Assembly (NCBI GenBank): GCA_030265505.1
Contig: JAJDGD010000008.1
Coordinates: 1 to 38,307 of the forward strand
Direction: 5' to 3'
DNA from: Ruminococcaceae bacterium OttesenSCG-928-O06
Lineage (GTDB): Bacteria; Bacillota; Clostridia; Oscillospirales; Ruminococcaceae
DNA: 38,307 nucleotides
A program made the translations under genes and the position numbers. Below the pieces are notes generated by a model. The model was not told the origin of the DNA and did not search any database. It was given only the letters and a program-made list of their open reading frames with translations. Of this stretch, positions 14,301 to 22,187 are shown piece by piece; position 1 is the first letter of the stretch; each line of letters starts with the position of its first letter.

Positions 14301-15082
14301 ACCAACTGGGCGAGGACTGCGAGGGCCAGTACTGCTACGCGGCCATATACGCGCGCAGCCAGCGGTGCGAAAACTGCAAGGTGGGCCTGCTGGAGGAAGA
14401 GGGCCCCGCCCAGGCCTGCAGCTGGGAAAGCTATAACGAGAAGACCGGCCGTTATTATTTGGTGAACGACAGCCTGGTGGACTGGGAGGGCGGCAAAAAA
14501 GCGCATCTGCAATATTCCATAGACATCACCGAGGCAAAGCAGGTGCAGCAGCAGCTGCAGCAGGCCGCCAGCACCGACAGCCTGACCGGCACCTACAACC
14601 GCGCCAGCCTGATGGCCGCCCTGGCCCAGCGGCTGCGCCAGGCCCAGGAGGACGACAAACCGCTGTCCATCATTTTTGTGGACATTGACCGCCTGAAGTA
14701 TGCCAACGACACCTTCGGCCACGACTTTGGGGACGAGCTGATCCTCTCCACGGTAAAGGCGCTGCGGGGACACATCCGCGCGGCCGACTGCATTGGCCGC
14801 ATGGGGGGCGACGAGTTCATCGTGTTGATGGACGGGTGCCGTGCCGCCCAGGCCAAGGAACGCATAGAGCGCGCGCGGGACGCTTTGGGCCGGGTGATGA
14901 TGGGTCCGGTAAGCGAGAGTTTCACCTTCAGCTACGGCGTGGTGGAGAGTGGCGAGCTGCCCTGGGACGGCAGCGAGCGGGTGCTGAATGCCCTAGTGAA
15001 CCTGGCCGACGACCGCATGCGGGACTATAAGAAAACCCAGCGGGTGATGCGGGAGAGCTATGCGGAGGACTCGCCCTTTTAG
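11366..15082 (+). CDS. PocR-PAS-GGDEF-EAL-GAF-PAS-GGDEF cyclic di-GMP signalling protein
   Basis: This 1238-residue soluble protein carries, in order: a PocR ligand-binding domain (about 1-180, Cys-rich); a PAS domain (about 205-320); a GGDEF domain with altered signature EGDEF (397-401); and an EAL phosphodiesterase domain starting at Glu526. A GAF domain (about 775-935), a second PAS (about 950-1070) and a C-terminal GGDEF domain follow. The EAL domain keeps the residues needed for hydrolysis: EAL, NLS, EVTE, DDFGTGYSS, the lysine of IIKTE, AEGVE and LQGF. The last GGDEF (1147-1151) is intact with an I-site RAAD (1138-1141). Both PAS domains hold a similar C...CxxC...C pattern. It can probably both make and degrade cyclic di-GMP under control of a small ligand and a redox or metal signal. 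The ATG follows AAAGGAAC. Confidence 0.93.
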   Translation: MEKKLRLEDVVDFALLQRLQDSFAAVAQITTVVIGPEGQQLTRPSNLYGFCQMMQQDPEGVKKCLVTNGLLCEKNCQSGGPEVMVCPHSGLTTAAVPIFQQGQHLGSWIIGQARVGGAIPEVLCQTAEELDMDYTLLEETIQALPLMTQEEFRCIYEFLQALSETIIQLGEAGRKMALSNKELQQVTAQYERTARMLRKFVDSTDIAMYVADYHTGEMLMANRRFAEGLGMDADDMLGHKCWEFSAAAGQKTFCEFCPREQLLDETGEPAGPYCWEQFHPELKLWMRLNHQAIHWVDGRLAQLVTIVDITAERTLRDELSRLAYYDRQMDLPNALRLQKDIAQQTALRGAWLVCYDIQKLRRVNDAYGRHAGDVLMQAVAEWVRAQPFGEYEMYRIEGDEFCLYYRRTSQAAARRVAAAIQARFATAWLLQVEGEEVPVQCEVSVAVVPVAAAAQENVVSQVERVLDASRQSGTVAVYNKKMDEDARHRVQMELALRQCIKADMQGFDVHFQPIIDPAAGTWKALEALCRWQAPGIGTVEPPVFIRMAEQLGLIRTLGMWVLQRAVAACKQWGLDQLEGFFLSVNLSPDQVTEPGIAQRILDVLEQHDFPPQNLFLEVTESTQFTFSRHNMGVIRQLRAAGVRFSLDDFGTGYSSFNNLKNLPVSIIKTERAFIANIECDDYLQYLFYTMTELVHAADMKLIAEGVETRQQLEIVMRNRVDYLQGFHFSQPLTAAQLGEKLDRFVQVDASFYQLDATAHRGRPGGKEGFMVSPALFRLLNDSMQVLLDEEDMDTAFGRVLALVGGHLGVSRAYLFLRGQDARFTNTHEWCTQDIASQKDFLANVDMAQLAPSWLPALERDGMIVTSDIATLPPDLYEMASAQDVKAMLALPLLEEAEIIGFVGLDDVRFRTWLPEVVELVQNLCRVMASGLKKQRLKQQAKQSDLRFVEVLNHVELALMVTDPDTDKILWANQAFRQQNQLGEDCEGQYCYAAIYARSQRCENCKVGLLEEEGPAQACSWESYNEKTGRYYLVNDSLVDWEGGKKAHLQYSIDITEAKQVQQQLQQAASTDSLTGTYNRASLMAALAQRLRQAQEDDKPLSIIFVDIDRLKYANDTFGHDFGDELILSTVKALRGHIRAADCIGRMGGDEFIVLMDGCRAAQAKERIERARDALGRVMMGPVSESFTFSYGVVESGELPWDGSERVLNALVNLADDRMRDYKKTQRVMRESYAEDSPF

Positions 15083-15125
15083 CAAGGGTGGGTCTTTCCC
15101 ATGGCAAATTGGCAAAACCATATTG

Positions 15126-15162
15126 ACCACCGGCAGGCGCGCGCAGCCCCGCCGGTGGTTTT
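15126..15162 (+). terminator. Terminator of the PocR-GGDEF-EAL gene
   Basis: ACCACCGGC (15126-15134) pairs with GCCGGTGGT (15151-15159), followed by T4. Confidence 0.8.
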
Positions 15163-15250
15163 GCACCCCGGCAGATGGCCCGTAAAACCACAGAAATTAT
15201 AGCGTTTTACACAAAAATAGTGAGGGAAATATGTGGATTGTCGAAATTAC

Positions 15251-15299
15251 TTGCAAAAAGGCGGAAAGGGCATTACAATTTAAGCACAGCGGCCGATAG
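15251..15299 (+). promoter_or_regulatory. Overlapping sigma-A and sigma-28-like promoters of flagellin
   Basis: A sigma-A promoter is visible as TTGCAA (15251-15256), 17-bp spacer, TACAAT (15274-15279). A flagellar sigma-28 promoter overlaps it: TACA (15274-15277), 14-bp spacer, GCCGATAG (15292-15299), close to the consensus TAAA-N15-GCCGATAA. Both could transcribe the flagellin leader. Confidence 0.65.
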
Positions 15300-15307
15300 T
15301 ATAGATG

Positions 15308-15351
15308 ACGGGAAGTGCCTTTGCGGCCGCGCAAAGCTGCCTCCCGTTTTT
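15308..15351 (+). terminator. Terminator-like hairpin inside the flagellin leader
   Basis: ACGGGA (15308-15313) pairs with TCCCGT (15342-15347) and encloses a second helix CTTTGCG/CGCAAAG. T5 follows at 15347-15351. It lies just after both promoters and 71 nt before the flagellin start, so it is a candidate attenuator. The leader then holds a small hairpin GGAAGC-AAGAG-GCTTCC at about 15390-15406. Confidence 0.65.
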
Positions 15352-15422
15352 GCCGCTGTAAAAACCGCAACCAAACGCGGGAAGCAAGAGGCTTCCGGTA
15401 CAATGTCTGGGAGGCAAAGCAT

Positions 15423-16607
15423 ATGATCATTCAAAACAACATCATGGCGCTGAACGCCCAGCGCCAAATGAGCCTGAACAACCTGAAACTGCAAACCAGC
15501 CTGGAAAAGCTGTCCAGCGGGTACCGCATCAACCGCGCGGCAGACGACGCCGCCGGGCTTGCCATTTCGGAAAAAATGCGCGCCCAGGTAACCGGGGTAG
15601 AGCGCGCCATCATGAACGCCCAGGACGGCGTGCAGCTGGTGCAAACCGCCGAGGGCGCGATGACCGAAGTGCACAGCATGCTGAACCGCCTGGTAGACCT
15701 TGCGGGCGAGGCCGCCAACGGCACCCTGCAGGACAGCCAACGTTCCAGCATCCAAAAAGAGGCGGACGATATCTTAAAGGAGATCGACCGCATCTCCCAG
15801 GCCACCAACTTCAACGGCATCAAACTGCTGGACGGCTCTTTGGCCGACGGCGCCGCAAGCAAGATAGACACCAGCGGCGTTGCCGTGCAGACCACCCAGA
15901 CGGGCGCCGACACAAACTACAGCATTGCCAAAGACAGCTTTGCCCTGTTTGACGGCACCAACCAGGCTGCGGCCACCTTCACCGTGAACGGCAGCAACTT
16001 TGCCCTGGTGAACGACGCCGACTTTGACACCCTGGCCCAGGGCCTGCAAGACGCCGGCGTTACCGCCGTACGCGTGCAGGGCACCAGCGGCAGCGCCCTT
16101 ACCGCGCAAGACTTAGGGGCTGTCGCCTCGGCCATCAACCAACAAACCGGGCTTTCCTTTACCGCCGGCGCCGACGCCATTGCCGCCACGGCCACCGGCA
16201 CCGACGCCAAGGGCCTGGTGCTGCAAATTGGCGACACTGCCGACGCCTACAACAAGCTTACCATCAACATTGGGGACATGAGCGCCAAGGGCTTGGGGCT
16301 GGAGGGGCTGGACTTCTCCACCCAGGAGGGTGCATCCGCTTCATTGGCCCGTATCAACCAGGCGGTGGAGGCGGTGTCTACCACCCGGGGCGAATTGGGC
16401 GCCGCCCAAAACCGGCTGGAGTACACCGTGCGCAGCCTGGGGGTAACGCACGAGAACATCTCTGCCGCCGAGGGGCGCATACGCGACACCGACATGGCCA
16501 AGGAACTGATGCGCTTTGCCAAGCAAAACGTGCTTTCGCAGGTGTCTCAGGCCATGCTGGCCCAGGCCAACCTACAAACCCAGCAGGTGCTGCAGCTGCT
16601 GAAATAG
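15423..16607 (+). CDS. hag: Flagellin
   Basis: The 394-residue protein is the flagellar filament subunit. Its N-terminal D0/D1 region (MIIQNNIMALNAQRQ, LSSGYRINRAADDAAGLAIS) and C-terminal D1/D0 region (EGRIRDTDMAKELMRFAKQN ending in LQLLK) are strongly conserved. A variable, surface-exposed domain rich in Ala, Thr and Asp fills about residues 140-310. There is no signal peptide, as expected for export through the flagellar type III apparatus. The start ATG 15423 follows GGGAGG. It is monocistronic, with a sigma-28-like promoter upstream and a strong terminator downstream, and stands among cyclic di-GMP genes. No other flagellar gene is in the window. Confidence 0.97.
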   Translation: MIIQNNIMALNAQRQMSLNNLKLQTSLEKLSSGYRINRAADDAAGLAISEKMRAQVTGVERAIMNAQDGVQLVQTAEGAMTEVHSMLNRLVDLAGEAANGTLQDSQRSSIQKEADDILKEIDRISQATNFNGIKLLDGSLADGAASKIDTSGVAVQTTQTGADTNYSIAKDSFALFDGTNQAAATFTVNGSNFALVNDADFDTLAQGLQDAGVTAVRVQGTSGSALTAQDLGAVASAINQQTGLSFTAGADAIAATATGTDAKGLVLQIGDTADAYNKLTINIGDMSAKGLGLEGLDFSTQEGASASLARINQAVEAVSTTRGELGAAQNRLEYTVRSLGVTHENISAAEGRIRDTDMAKELMRFAKQNVLSQVSQAMLAQANLQTQQVLQLLK

Positions 16608-16646
16608 GCCGCAGGGCGGGCGAAACCAAAGCGATACAACAAAACC

Positions 16647-16676
16647 AAAAGCCGTGGCGAAAGCCACGGCTTTTTT
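16647..16676 (+). terminator. Terminator of flagellin
   Basis: A 12-bp stem AAAAGCCGTGGC with its complement closes a GAAA tetraloop and is followed by T6. Confidence 0.92.
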
Positions 16677-16852
16677 GTGTGTGAAGAGGCCTTGAATGGG
16701 GAGGGGCAGGCGCGGATGGGCGTGCAGTATGCACACAGCGGAGACATACCGCCGTAGCCGCGAGGGGAGAACACCCGCGAAGGGAGACGCGCTTTTCTCA
16801 CGGTGGCCCATTTGCACAAGGGTAGGCCCATACCAAGACCGCCGGCAAACCC

Positions 16853-17785
16853 CTAGGTCTGCTTGTGCTGCCGGTTTTTCCAAAAGGTGCGGGCGCGCTT
16901 CAACAGGCCGTCGCGGGTTTTGGCCACCACGGTGTCCACTCCGGTAAGGCTCTCCTCGGCCGGGCCGTAGCGGTATTCAGCTATGGTGGCATTCAGCACG
17001 GCGCCCAGCAGCACGGAAATGGCGGTGAAGTTCAGCCAGAACATCAGCACAAAAAAGGTGCTTAGCGCGCCATAGCTGGAAAAAGAGCGTGCGGTGGCCT
17101 GCACATAAAAAGTGAAGCCCTGCACCAAGGCCAGGGTACACACGGTGCCCAGCACCGTTCCGGGCAAAACGTCGCGCGGGCGCACTTTTACGTCGGGCGT
17201 AACGCAGTATACCAACCACAGCAGAACAAACAAAAACAGCAGGGCCACCGGCCACTTCAGGCCTTTTACCCAGGCCAGCAAATTGCCCGCCCAGGAGATG
17301 CCGGGGAAAAGGGTTTCCAGCAGCATTTCCCCCAGGGCAAAAACCAGCACAAAGGCCACCAGCAGCAAAATAATCAGCAAAATGGTGATGATGGAGACGA
17401 TGCGCTTGGTGACGAAATTGCCCGCCTTTGGGATGCCGTAGGCCTTGTTCATGCCTTTTTGCAGAAAGTTGATGCCCCGGCTGGCAGACCAGATGGCGCC
17501 GATGACGCTGATGGACAAAAGCCCGCCGGAAGCGCCGGTTAATAGGCTCAGCACAATGGGCTCCAGTACGGGAAGCACGGCGGCCGGCACGATGGCGCGC
17601 ATGTATTCAACGGCGTTTGTGGGGTCTACCCCCAAAATAGGCAGCAGGTTGCCCACGGCGATGAGCAACGGAAAAATGGACAGCAGAAGATAATAGGCAA
17701 TCAGTACCGAGGTGTGGGTTACCTCGGCGCCGGCCAGGCGCTCTTTCAAGATGGAAAACAGCTTTTTCCAGTCCAGCTTCTGCAT
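16853..17785 (-). CDS. YihY/BrkB-family inner membrane protein
   Basis: The 310-residue protein belongs to the YihY (formerly misnamed ribonuclease BN) family of integral membrane proteins. It has about six to seven membrane segments and the family marks AYYLLLSIFPLLIAVGNLL near the N-terminus, WSASRGINFLQKGMNKAYG in the middle and YGALSTFFVLMFWLNFTAI near the end. Transport or envelope functions have been proposed for the family, but none is settled. The soluble basic C-terminus is typical. It starts 31 bp after the stop of the GGDEF-EAL gene on the same strand, so the two are probably one operon, which would tie this membrane protein to cyclic di-GMP output by position only. Confidence 0.9.
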   Translation of the reverse strand: MQKLDWKKLFSILKERLAGAEVTHTSVLIAYYLLLSIFPLLIAVGNLLPILGVDPTNAVEYMRAIVPAAVLPVLEPIVLSLLTGASGGLLSISVIGAIWSASRGINFLQKGMNKAYGIPKAGNFVTKRIVSIITILLIILLLVAFVLVFALGEMLLETLFPGISWAGNLLAWVKGLKWPVALLFLFVLLWLVYCVTPDVKVRPRDVLPGTVLGTVCTLALVQGFTFYVQATARSFSSYGALSTFFVLMFWLNFTAISVLLGAVLNATIAEYRYGPAEESLTGVDTVVAKTRDGLLKRARTFWKNRQHKQT

Positions 17786-17816
17786 AACGCATTCTTCCCT
17801 TAGGGGCGCAAAACGG

Positions 17817-20810
17817 TCATTTTTTGTCTATCCACTGCTGGCGGAAGGTGTCTGCCGGTACGGGGCGGCCCAGCAGGTAGCCCTGCAATAAATCGATGGG
17901 GGAGTCCTTCAAAAACTCCATGTGGGCCTCGGTCTCGGCGCCCTCCATGCATACCAGGTACCCCATGCCCTTGGTAAGGCTGGCGATGGAACGCAACACC
18001 CGCTGGGCGCTCTCGTCGGTTTCGATGTCCTGCAAGAAGGATTTATCGATCTTGATTTCGTCTGCGGGCAGGTTGCGCAAATAGCTGAGGGAGGAGTACC
18101 CGGTGCCGAAATCGTCTACGGCCACCCGCACCCCGGCGGTGCGCAGGGCGCGCAAAATGGCCACGGTAAGGCCGGTTTCGCTCATCAGCGAGCCCTCGGT
18201 CACCTCCAGCACCAGGTTGTTTGGCCCAAGGCCGTGCTCGGCCAAGGTCTCCAGCACTTCACTAACAAAATCCATTTTGTCGAACTGGAAGACAGACATA
18301 TTGACGTGCACATAAAAGTCCTCGCTGGCCCCGGCGTCTATCCAGCTGCGGCACTGGGCGCAGGCCGCGTGCAATATCCACCGGCCCGCGGCGCTTATCA
18401 GCCCCTGCTTTTCCAGAATGGAGACCACCGTAAGCGGCGGCACGGGCCGGCCGTCGCGTGTGGCAAAGCGCAGCAAAGCTTCGCACCCCATGCAGCGGTG
18501 GGTCTGGCTGCAAAACAGCGGCTGATAAAACAGCGTAAAGCCTGTAAATTCGTGCTCGGTGGCATATACCACCTCTTTTTCCAGCGCCATGCGGGCAATG
18601 TATTCGGCCTTGTCGTCCTCGCTGAAAATGCAAAAGCCCCGGTGGTGCTGCAGCTTGGCCTTTTGCAGGGCAATGTCCAGGTTTACAAGCAAGTCGTCCA
18701 GCATTTCGCCCGTACCGGTGTACTCCACCGCGCCCACATAGAAGGGGATGCGCATGGCCACGCCCTCGATGGTAATGTCGTAGGTGGAGAAGAAATGCAA
18801 AATACGCTCCACCAGGCCCTGCACAAAGCTTTTCGAGGTGCTTTCCAGCATCAGGATGTATTGGTCGGTGGTGTAGTGGTATACGTTTGCGTCGCCGGCG
18901 GCCATTTTGGCAATCAGGGTGCCCACCTTGCGCAGCACCTTGTCCCCTATGCTGTGGGAGAAAATGCTGTTGATGGACTTGAAGTTGTCGATGTCGAACA
19001 GCACCAGTGCGCCGGGCATGCCGGCTGCCAGCGCGGCCTCCATATCGGTATAAAAGCGCTTGCGGTTGGGCAAAAGGGTGATGGCGCTGACCATGGCCTT
19101 CTCATAGGAATAGCTGCTGTAGGCCAGCACGTTTTGGATGAGGAAAAAGCTGCCTGCGCAGGAGACGATGGGGCCGTCGGGCCCATACAGGCAGTGCAGG
19201 CGCGCAGCCACCCAGTTTTTGTCCACGCCGCTTTGCAGGCACAATTCCAGCTCAATGTCGGGCTGCTGCTCGGCAAAGTTTTGCTGCAGCAGTTCCAGCA
19301 GGTGGGCATTTTCCTCCTGTGCAAGAGGCAGCATACCCAGGATTTTTTCCACCGTGGGCTGGGTGATGCGGCTGGGGGTGCCCAGCACGTCTTGCGCATG
19401 GGGCGAAAAGACGATGAGATCCTCGTTGCGGGAATATAGCAGCGTGCAGTCCAGGTTCACCTCGCGGATAGCACGGTTCAAATGGTCGGCGTCGTGGTGG
19501 CGGGGCGGGGCCACCACGGTGGCCGTTGGCTCGCGCTGCAGGCTGTTCCCGGCCACGTCGCAATAGCGGCGGGTGGCATAGTCCAGCTGCACCACCCGGT
19601 TGCGGCCATTTTGCTTGGCAAAGTACAGGCATTCGTCGGCAATGCGCACCAGTTCGCTGTGGTCCATCACCTCGGCCGTGGGTATGGTGGCCAGCCCTAT
19701 GCTGATGGTGAGATAGGGGCTGGCGTTGCTGTCCGGGTTTTCTATTTTCAGCCGCTCCACCGCAAAGCGGATACGCTCGGCCAGTTGCACCATTTCGGCG
19801 TGGGCGTAGCCGTAGAATACCAGCAGGAATTCCTCGCCCCCGTACCTGGCAAACATATGGTCGGTGCCCATCAGGCACTCGCGCACCACCTTGGTGGTGT
19901 TCACCAAGCATTCATCCCCGGCCATGTGGCCAAAACGGTCGTTATAATGCTTAAAATGGTCTATGTCCAGCATCATGAAGGTGGCGGTGTCCTGGCGTGC
20001 ACGCTCTTCGTCCCAGGTAAGGCCCATGTACTGCTCATAGTCGCGCCGGTTGGAAAGGCCTGTCAACTGGTCGCGCCGGGACAGAATGTCCAGCCGGGCG
20101 TTCAGCTGTTTTAGTTCCTTTTGCACGGCCTGCTCGCTTACCCCGCGCAGGTAGGTGTTCACATAGGCAGAGTAGATGATGTTGGACACCAGCACCGCGC
20201 ACAAAAACACCACCGGCCACAAATTTACCAAAAAGGCGGGCAGAATGAAGGTTTCGTCGTAGGGGGTGCCGTAGGGCAGATAAAAGGTGTAGAAGAGGTA
20301 AAATAGCGCATCCAGCACATATACTTGCTGCTGCTGCAAAATGGTGATGGAGCCAATGATGAACGGCACGGCCATGAAGCGGATGAAGGCGCCAAGGTCT
20401 TGCGGGCCGGTAACATACAGGGCAATTTCCCCCGCGGCATGTGTGGCGGGGAACACCAGGTTTGCGTAGCGGTCAAAAAAGCGGGCGTCGTTATAAGGGC
20501 GGCGCTTGCGCAAAGCATAGCGGAAGAACAAAAATGTCATCAGAAGAATTTTGGCAATGTGTACCGCAATGTGTACCGGCAAAAAGGGCCCGGTGCCCAG
20601 GTAGTAAAACAGGTAGGCCAAAAGGGAGATGGTGTCCATGGCCACCAGCACGATGCACTGGGCGGCAAAGCGAGACAAATTATGACCGTACAGCGTTGCC
20701 CGGAAGTCAGCCTTGTGCTCCTCGGGGATGCTGGCGAACACCTGTGTTTTAAAAACATCCACAAGCATTTGGTATGTGCCGATTATCGATCCCTCCCAGC
20801 CCGGCGCCAT
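17817..20810 (-). CDS. Membrane GGDEF-GGDEF-EAL cyclic di-GMP signalling protein
   Basis: About 997 residues: five to six N-terminal transmembrane segments (about residues 30-220), a coiled linker, then a GGDEF domain with active signature GGEEF (about 324-328). A PAS-like middle region, a second and degenerate GGDEF domain (TTDQY in place of GGDEF) and a C-terminal EAL domain follow. The EAL domain (EALLRF at about 775) keeps NMS, EVTE, DDFGTGYSS, IKIDKSF, EGAETE and LQGY, so phosphodiesterase activity is expected; the first GGDEF may be an active cyclase. The start is uncertain: ATG 20810 has no clear ribosome site and ATG 20768 is too far from GGGAGG, while the codons best spaced after GGGAGG are ATA and ATC. 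YihY follows at 31 bp. Confidence 0.9.
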   Translation of the reverse strand: MAPGWEGSIIGTYQMLVDVFKTQVFASIPEEHKADFRATLYGHNLSRFAAQCIVLVAMDTISLLAYLFYYLGTGPFLPVHIAVHIAKILLMTFLFFRYALRKRRPYNDARFFDRYANLVFPATHAAGEIALYVTGPQDLGAFIRFMAVPFIIGSITILQQQQVYVLDALFYLFYTFYLPYGTPYDETFILPAFLVNLWPVVFLCAVLVSNIIYSAYVNTYLRGVSEQAVQKELKQLNARLDILSRRDQLTGLSNRRDYEQYMGLTWDEERARQDTATFMMLDIDHFKHYNDRFGHMAGDECLVNTTKVVRECLMGTDHMFARYGGEEFLLVFYGYAHAEMVQLAERIRFAVERLKIENPDSNASPYLTISIGLATIPTAEVMDHSELVRIADECLYFAKQNGRNRVVQLDYATRRYCDVAGNSLQREPTATVVAPPRHHDADHLNRAIREVNLDCTLLYSRNEDLIVFSPHAQDVLGTPSRITQPTVEKILGMLPLAQEENAHLLELLQQNFAEQQPDIELELCLQSGVDKNWVAARLHCLYGPDGPIVSCAGSFFLIQNVLAYSSYSYEKAMVSAITLLPNRKRFYTDMEAALAAGMPGALVLFDIDNFKSINSIFSHSIGDKVLRKVGTLIAKMAAGDANVYHYTTDQYILMLESTSKSFVQGLVERILHFFSTYDITIEGVAMRIPFYVGAVEYTGTGEMLDDLLVNLDIALQKAKLQHHRGFCIFSEDDKAEYIARMALEKEVVYATEHEFTGFTLFYQPLFCSQTHRCMGCEALLRFATRDGRPVPPLTVVSILEKQGLISAAGRWILHAACAQCRSWIDAGASEDFYVHVNMSVFQFDKMDFVSEVLETLAEHGLGPNNLVLEVTEGSLMSETGLTVAILRALRTAGVRVAVDDFGTGYSSLSYLRNLPADEIKIDKSFLQDIETDESAQRVLRSIASLTKGMGYLVCMEGAETEAHMEFLKDSPIDLLQGYLLGRPVPADTFRQQWIDKK

Positions 20811-20878
20811 GTGTCCGGCCGCCGGGGTGCCCCGTTCAGGGCATGCAAAGCGCGTTTTACGCCCGCCTTTGCGTGTAC

Positions 20879-20906
20879 ATTTTATTAAATCATCTTTGCG
20901 GGGCAA
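20879..20906 (-). promoter_or_regulatory. Probable promoter of the GGDEF-GGDEF-EAL gene
   Basis: TTGCCC (20906-20901), a 16-bp spacer and TAAAAT (20884-20879) on the minus strand, about 70 bp before ATG 20810. Confidence 0.4.
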
Positions 20907-20973
20907 ATGCAACGAATTTGCAGGATTTGACCGCACCAAAGCCCTGTTACCGAGCCTTGTTATCGAAGCTGCG

Positions 20974-22146
20974 CTACACCCGCGCAGTGCCGCTTTCCAC
21001 TGCGGCGGCATACACCGCGGCGGCCACAGCGCCGCTTACCCGTTCGTCAAAGGCGGCGGGCAAAATATAGTCTGCCCGCAGTTCGTCCTCGGCCACAAGG
21101 GCGGCCAGGGCGTTTGCCGCGGCCAGCTTCATCTCGTCGTTTATGTCGCTTGCACGCGCATCCAGCGCACCGCGGAAAATGCCCGGGAAGGCCAGCACGT
21201 TGTTGATTTGATTGGCAAAGTCGCTTCGGCCGGTGCCCACCACGGCGGCCCCGGCCGCCAGCGCCTCGCCGGGCATAATCTCCGGCACGGGGTTTGCCAT
21301 GGGGAACAAAATGGCGCCTGCAGCCATGCTGCGCACCATATCTTTAGTAACGGTGCCCGGGGCAGACACCCCGATGAACACGTCGGCGCCGCGCATGGCG
21401 TCGGCCAGGGTGCCCTTTCGGCCGCGGGGGTTGGTGATGGCGGCAAGGGCCTGTTTTTCCTCGTTCAGGCCTTCGCGCCCACTCCAGATAGCGCCGCGCC
21501 TGTCGCACAATATCACGTCCGTAAGGCCCACGCGCATCAACAGCCGCACAATGGCAACGCCCGCAGCCCCGGCCCCGCTTAACACCACGCGTACGTCCTC
21601 CATACGCTTTCGGGTAAGGCGCAGGGCGTTCAGCAATGCGGCCAGGCAAACCACGGCGGTGCCGTGCTGGTCGTCGTGAAAAATGGGGATGTCGCACCTT
21701 TGCTTCAGGCGGCGCTCTATCTCAAAGCACCGTGGCGCGCTGATGTCCTCGAGGTTCACCCCGCCAAAGCTGCCGGCAAGCAGCGCCACCGTGTTCACAA
21801 TCTCGTCCACATCTTTGGAATCGATACACAGGGGGATGGCGTCCACCCCGCCAAAGGCCTTGAACAAAACGCACTTGCCCTCCATTACGGGCATGGCGGC
21901 CAAGGCGCCAATGTCCCCCAGGCCCAAAACGGCGGTGCCGTCGGTAACCACGGCAACGGTGTTCCACCGGCGGGTAAGGGCGTAGCTTTGGCTGGCGTCC
22001 TTCTGTATCTCCAGGCACGGCTGGGCCACCCCCGGCGTGTAGGCAAGGGAAAGCTCCTCCCGGTTTGTGGCGGGCGCGCGGGTGGCAATTTCAACTTTCC
22101 CGCGCCATTCCCGGTGTTTTTCCAGCGACAACTTTGCGTAGTCCAA
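20974..22146 (-). CDS. NAD(P)-dependent malic enzyme
   Basis: The 390-residue enzyme oxidatively decarboxylates malate to pyruvate and CO2 with reduction of NAD(P). It is of the short bacterial type. The N-terminal part has the catalytic tyrosine stretch SLAYTPGVAQPC, the lysine in LFKAFGGVDAIPL, and the metal-binding region LEDISAPRCFEIE and IPIFHDDQHGTAVV. The Rossmann part has VVLSGAGAAGVAIVRLL and the closing signatures FPMANPVPEI and TGRSDFANQINNVLAFPGIFRGALD. The start codon is TTG at 22146, seven nt after GGGGAGG; the nearby ATG is out of frame. Repeat R2 copy 2 begins 41 bp upstream and forms the leader. It supplies pyruvate and reducing power in fermentation. Confidence 0.95.
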   Translation of the reverse strand: MDYAKLSLEKHREWRGKVEIATRAPATNREELSLAYTPGVAQPCLEIQKDASQSYALTRRWNTVAVVTDGTAVLGLGDIGALAAMPVMEGKCVLFKAFGGVDAIPLCIDSKDVDEIVNTVALLAGSFGGVNLEDISAPRCFEIERRLKQRCDIPIFHDDQHGTAVVCLAALLNALRLTRKRMEDVRVVLSGAGAAGVAIVRLLMRVGLTDVILCDRRGAIWSGREGLNEEKQALAAITNPRGRKGTLADAMRGADVFIGVSAPGTVTKDMVRSMAAGAILFPMANPVPEIMPGEALAAGAAVVGTGRSDFANQINNVLAFPGIFRGALDARASDINDEMKLAAANALAALVAEDELRADYILPAAFDERVSGAVAAAVYAAAVESGTARV

Positions 22147-22187
22147 GCGGCATCCTCCCCGGTGTGGGCGGCAAAAGCCACCCGAGT

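Noticed and set aside
15352-15422. Cyclic di-GMP (GEMM) riboswitch in the flagellin leader
   Set aside because: The neighbourhood made it attractive, but the conserved GEMM junction and tetraloop-receptor sequences are absent; the GGAAGC hairpin is a simple stem-loop.
16736-16836. Fourth, degenerate R1 copy downstream of flagellin
   Set aside because: Isolated similarities (GTAGCCGCGAGG, AAGGGTAGGCCC and GGGTGTTCTCCC) appear, but not in a common order and orientation, and the closing stem does not form.
17922-19439. 505-codon open frame antisense to the GGDEF-EAL gene
   Set aside because: Shadow of a gene with clear GGDEF and EAL motifs on the other strand.
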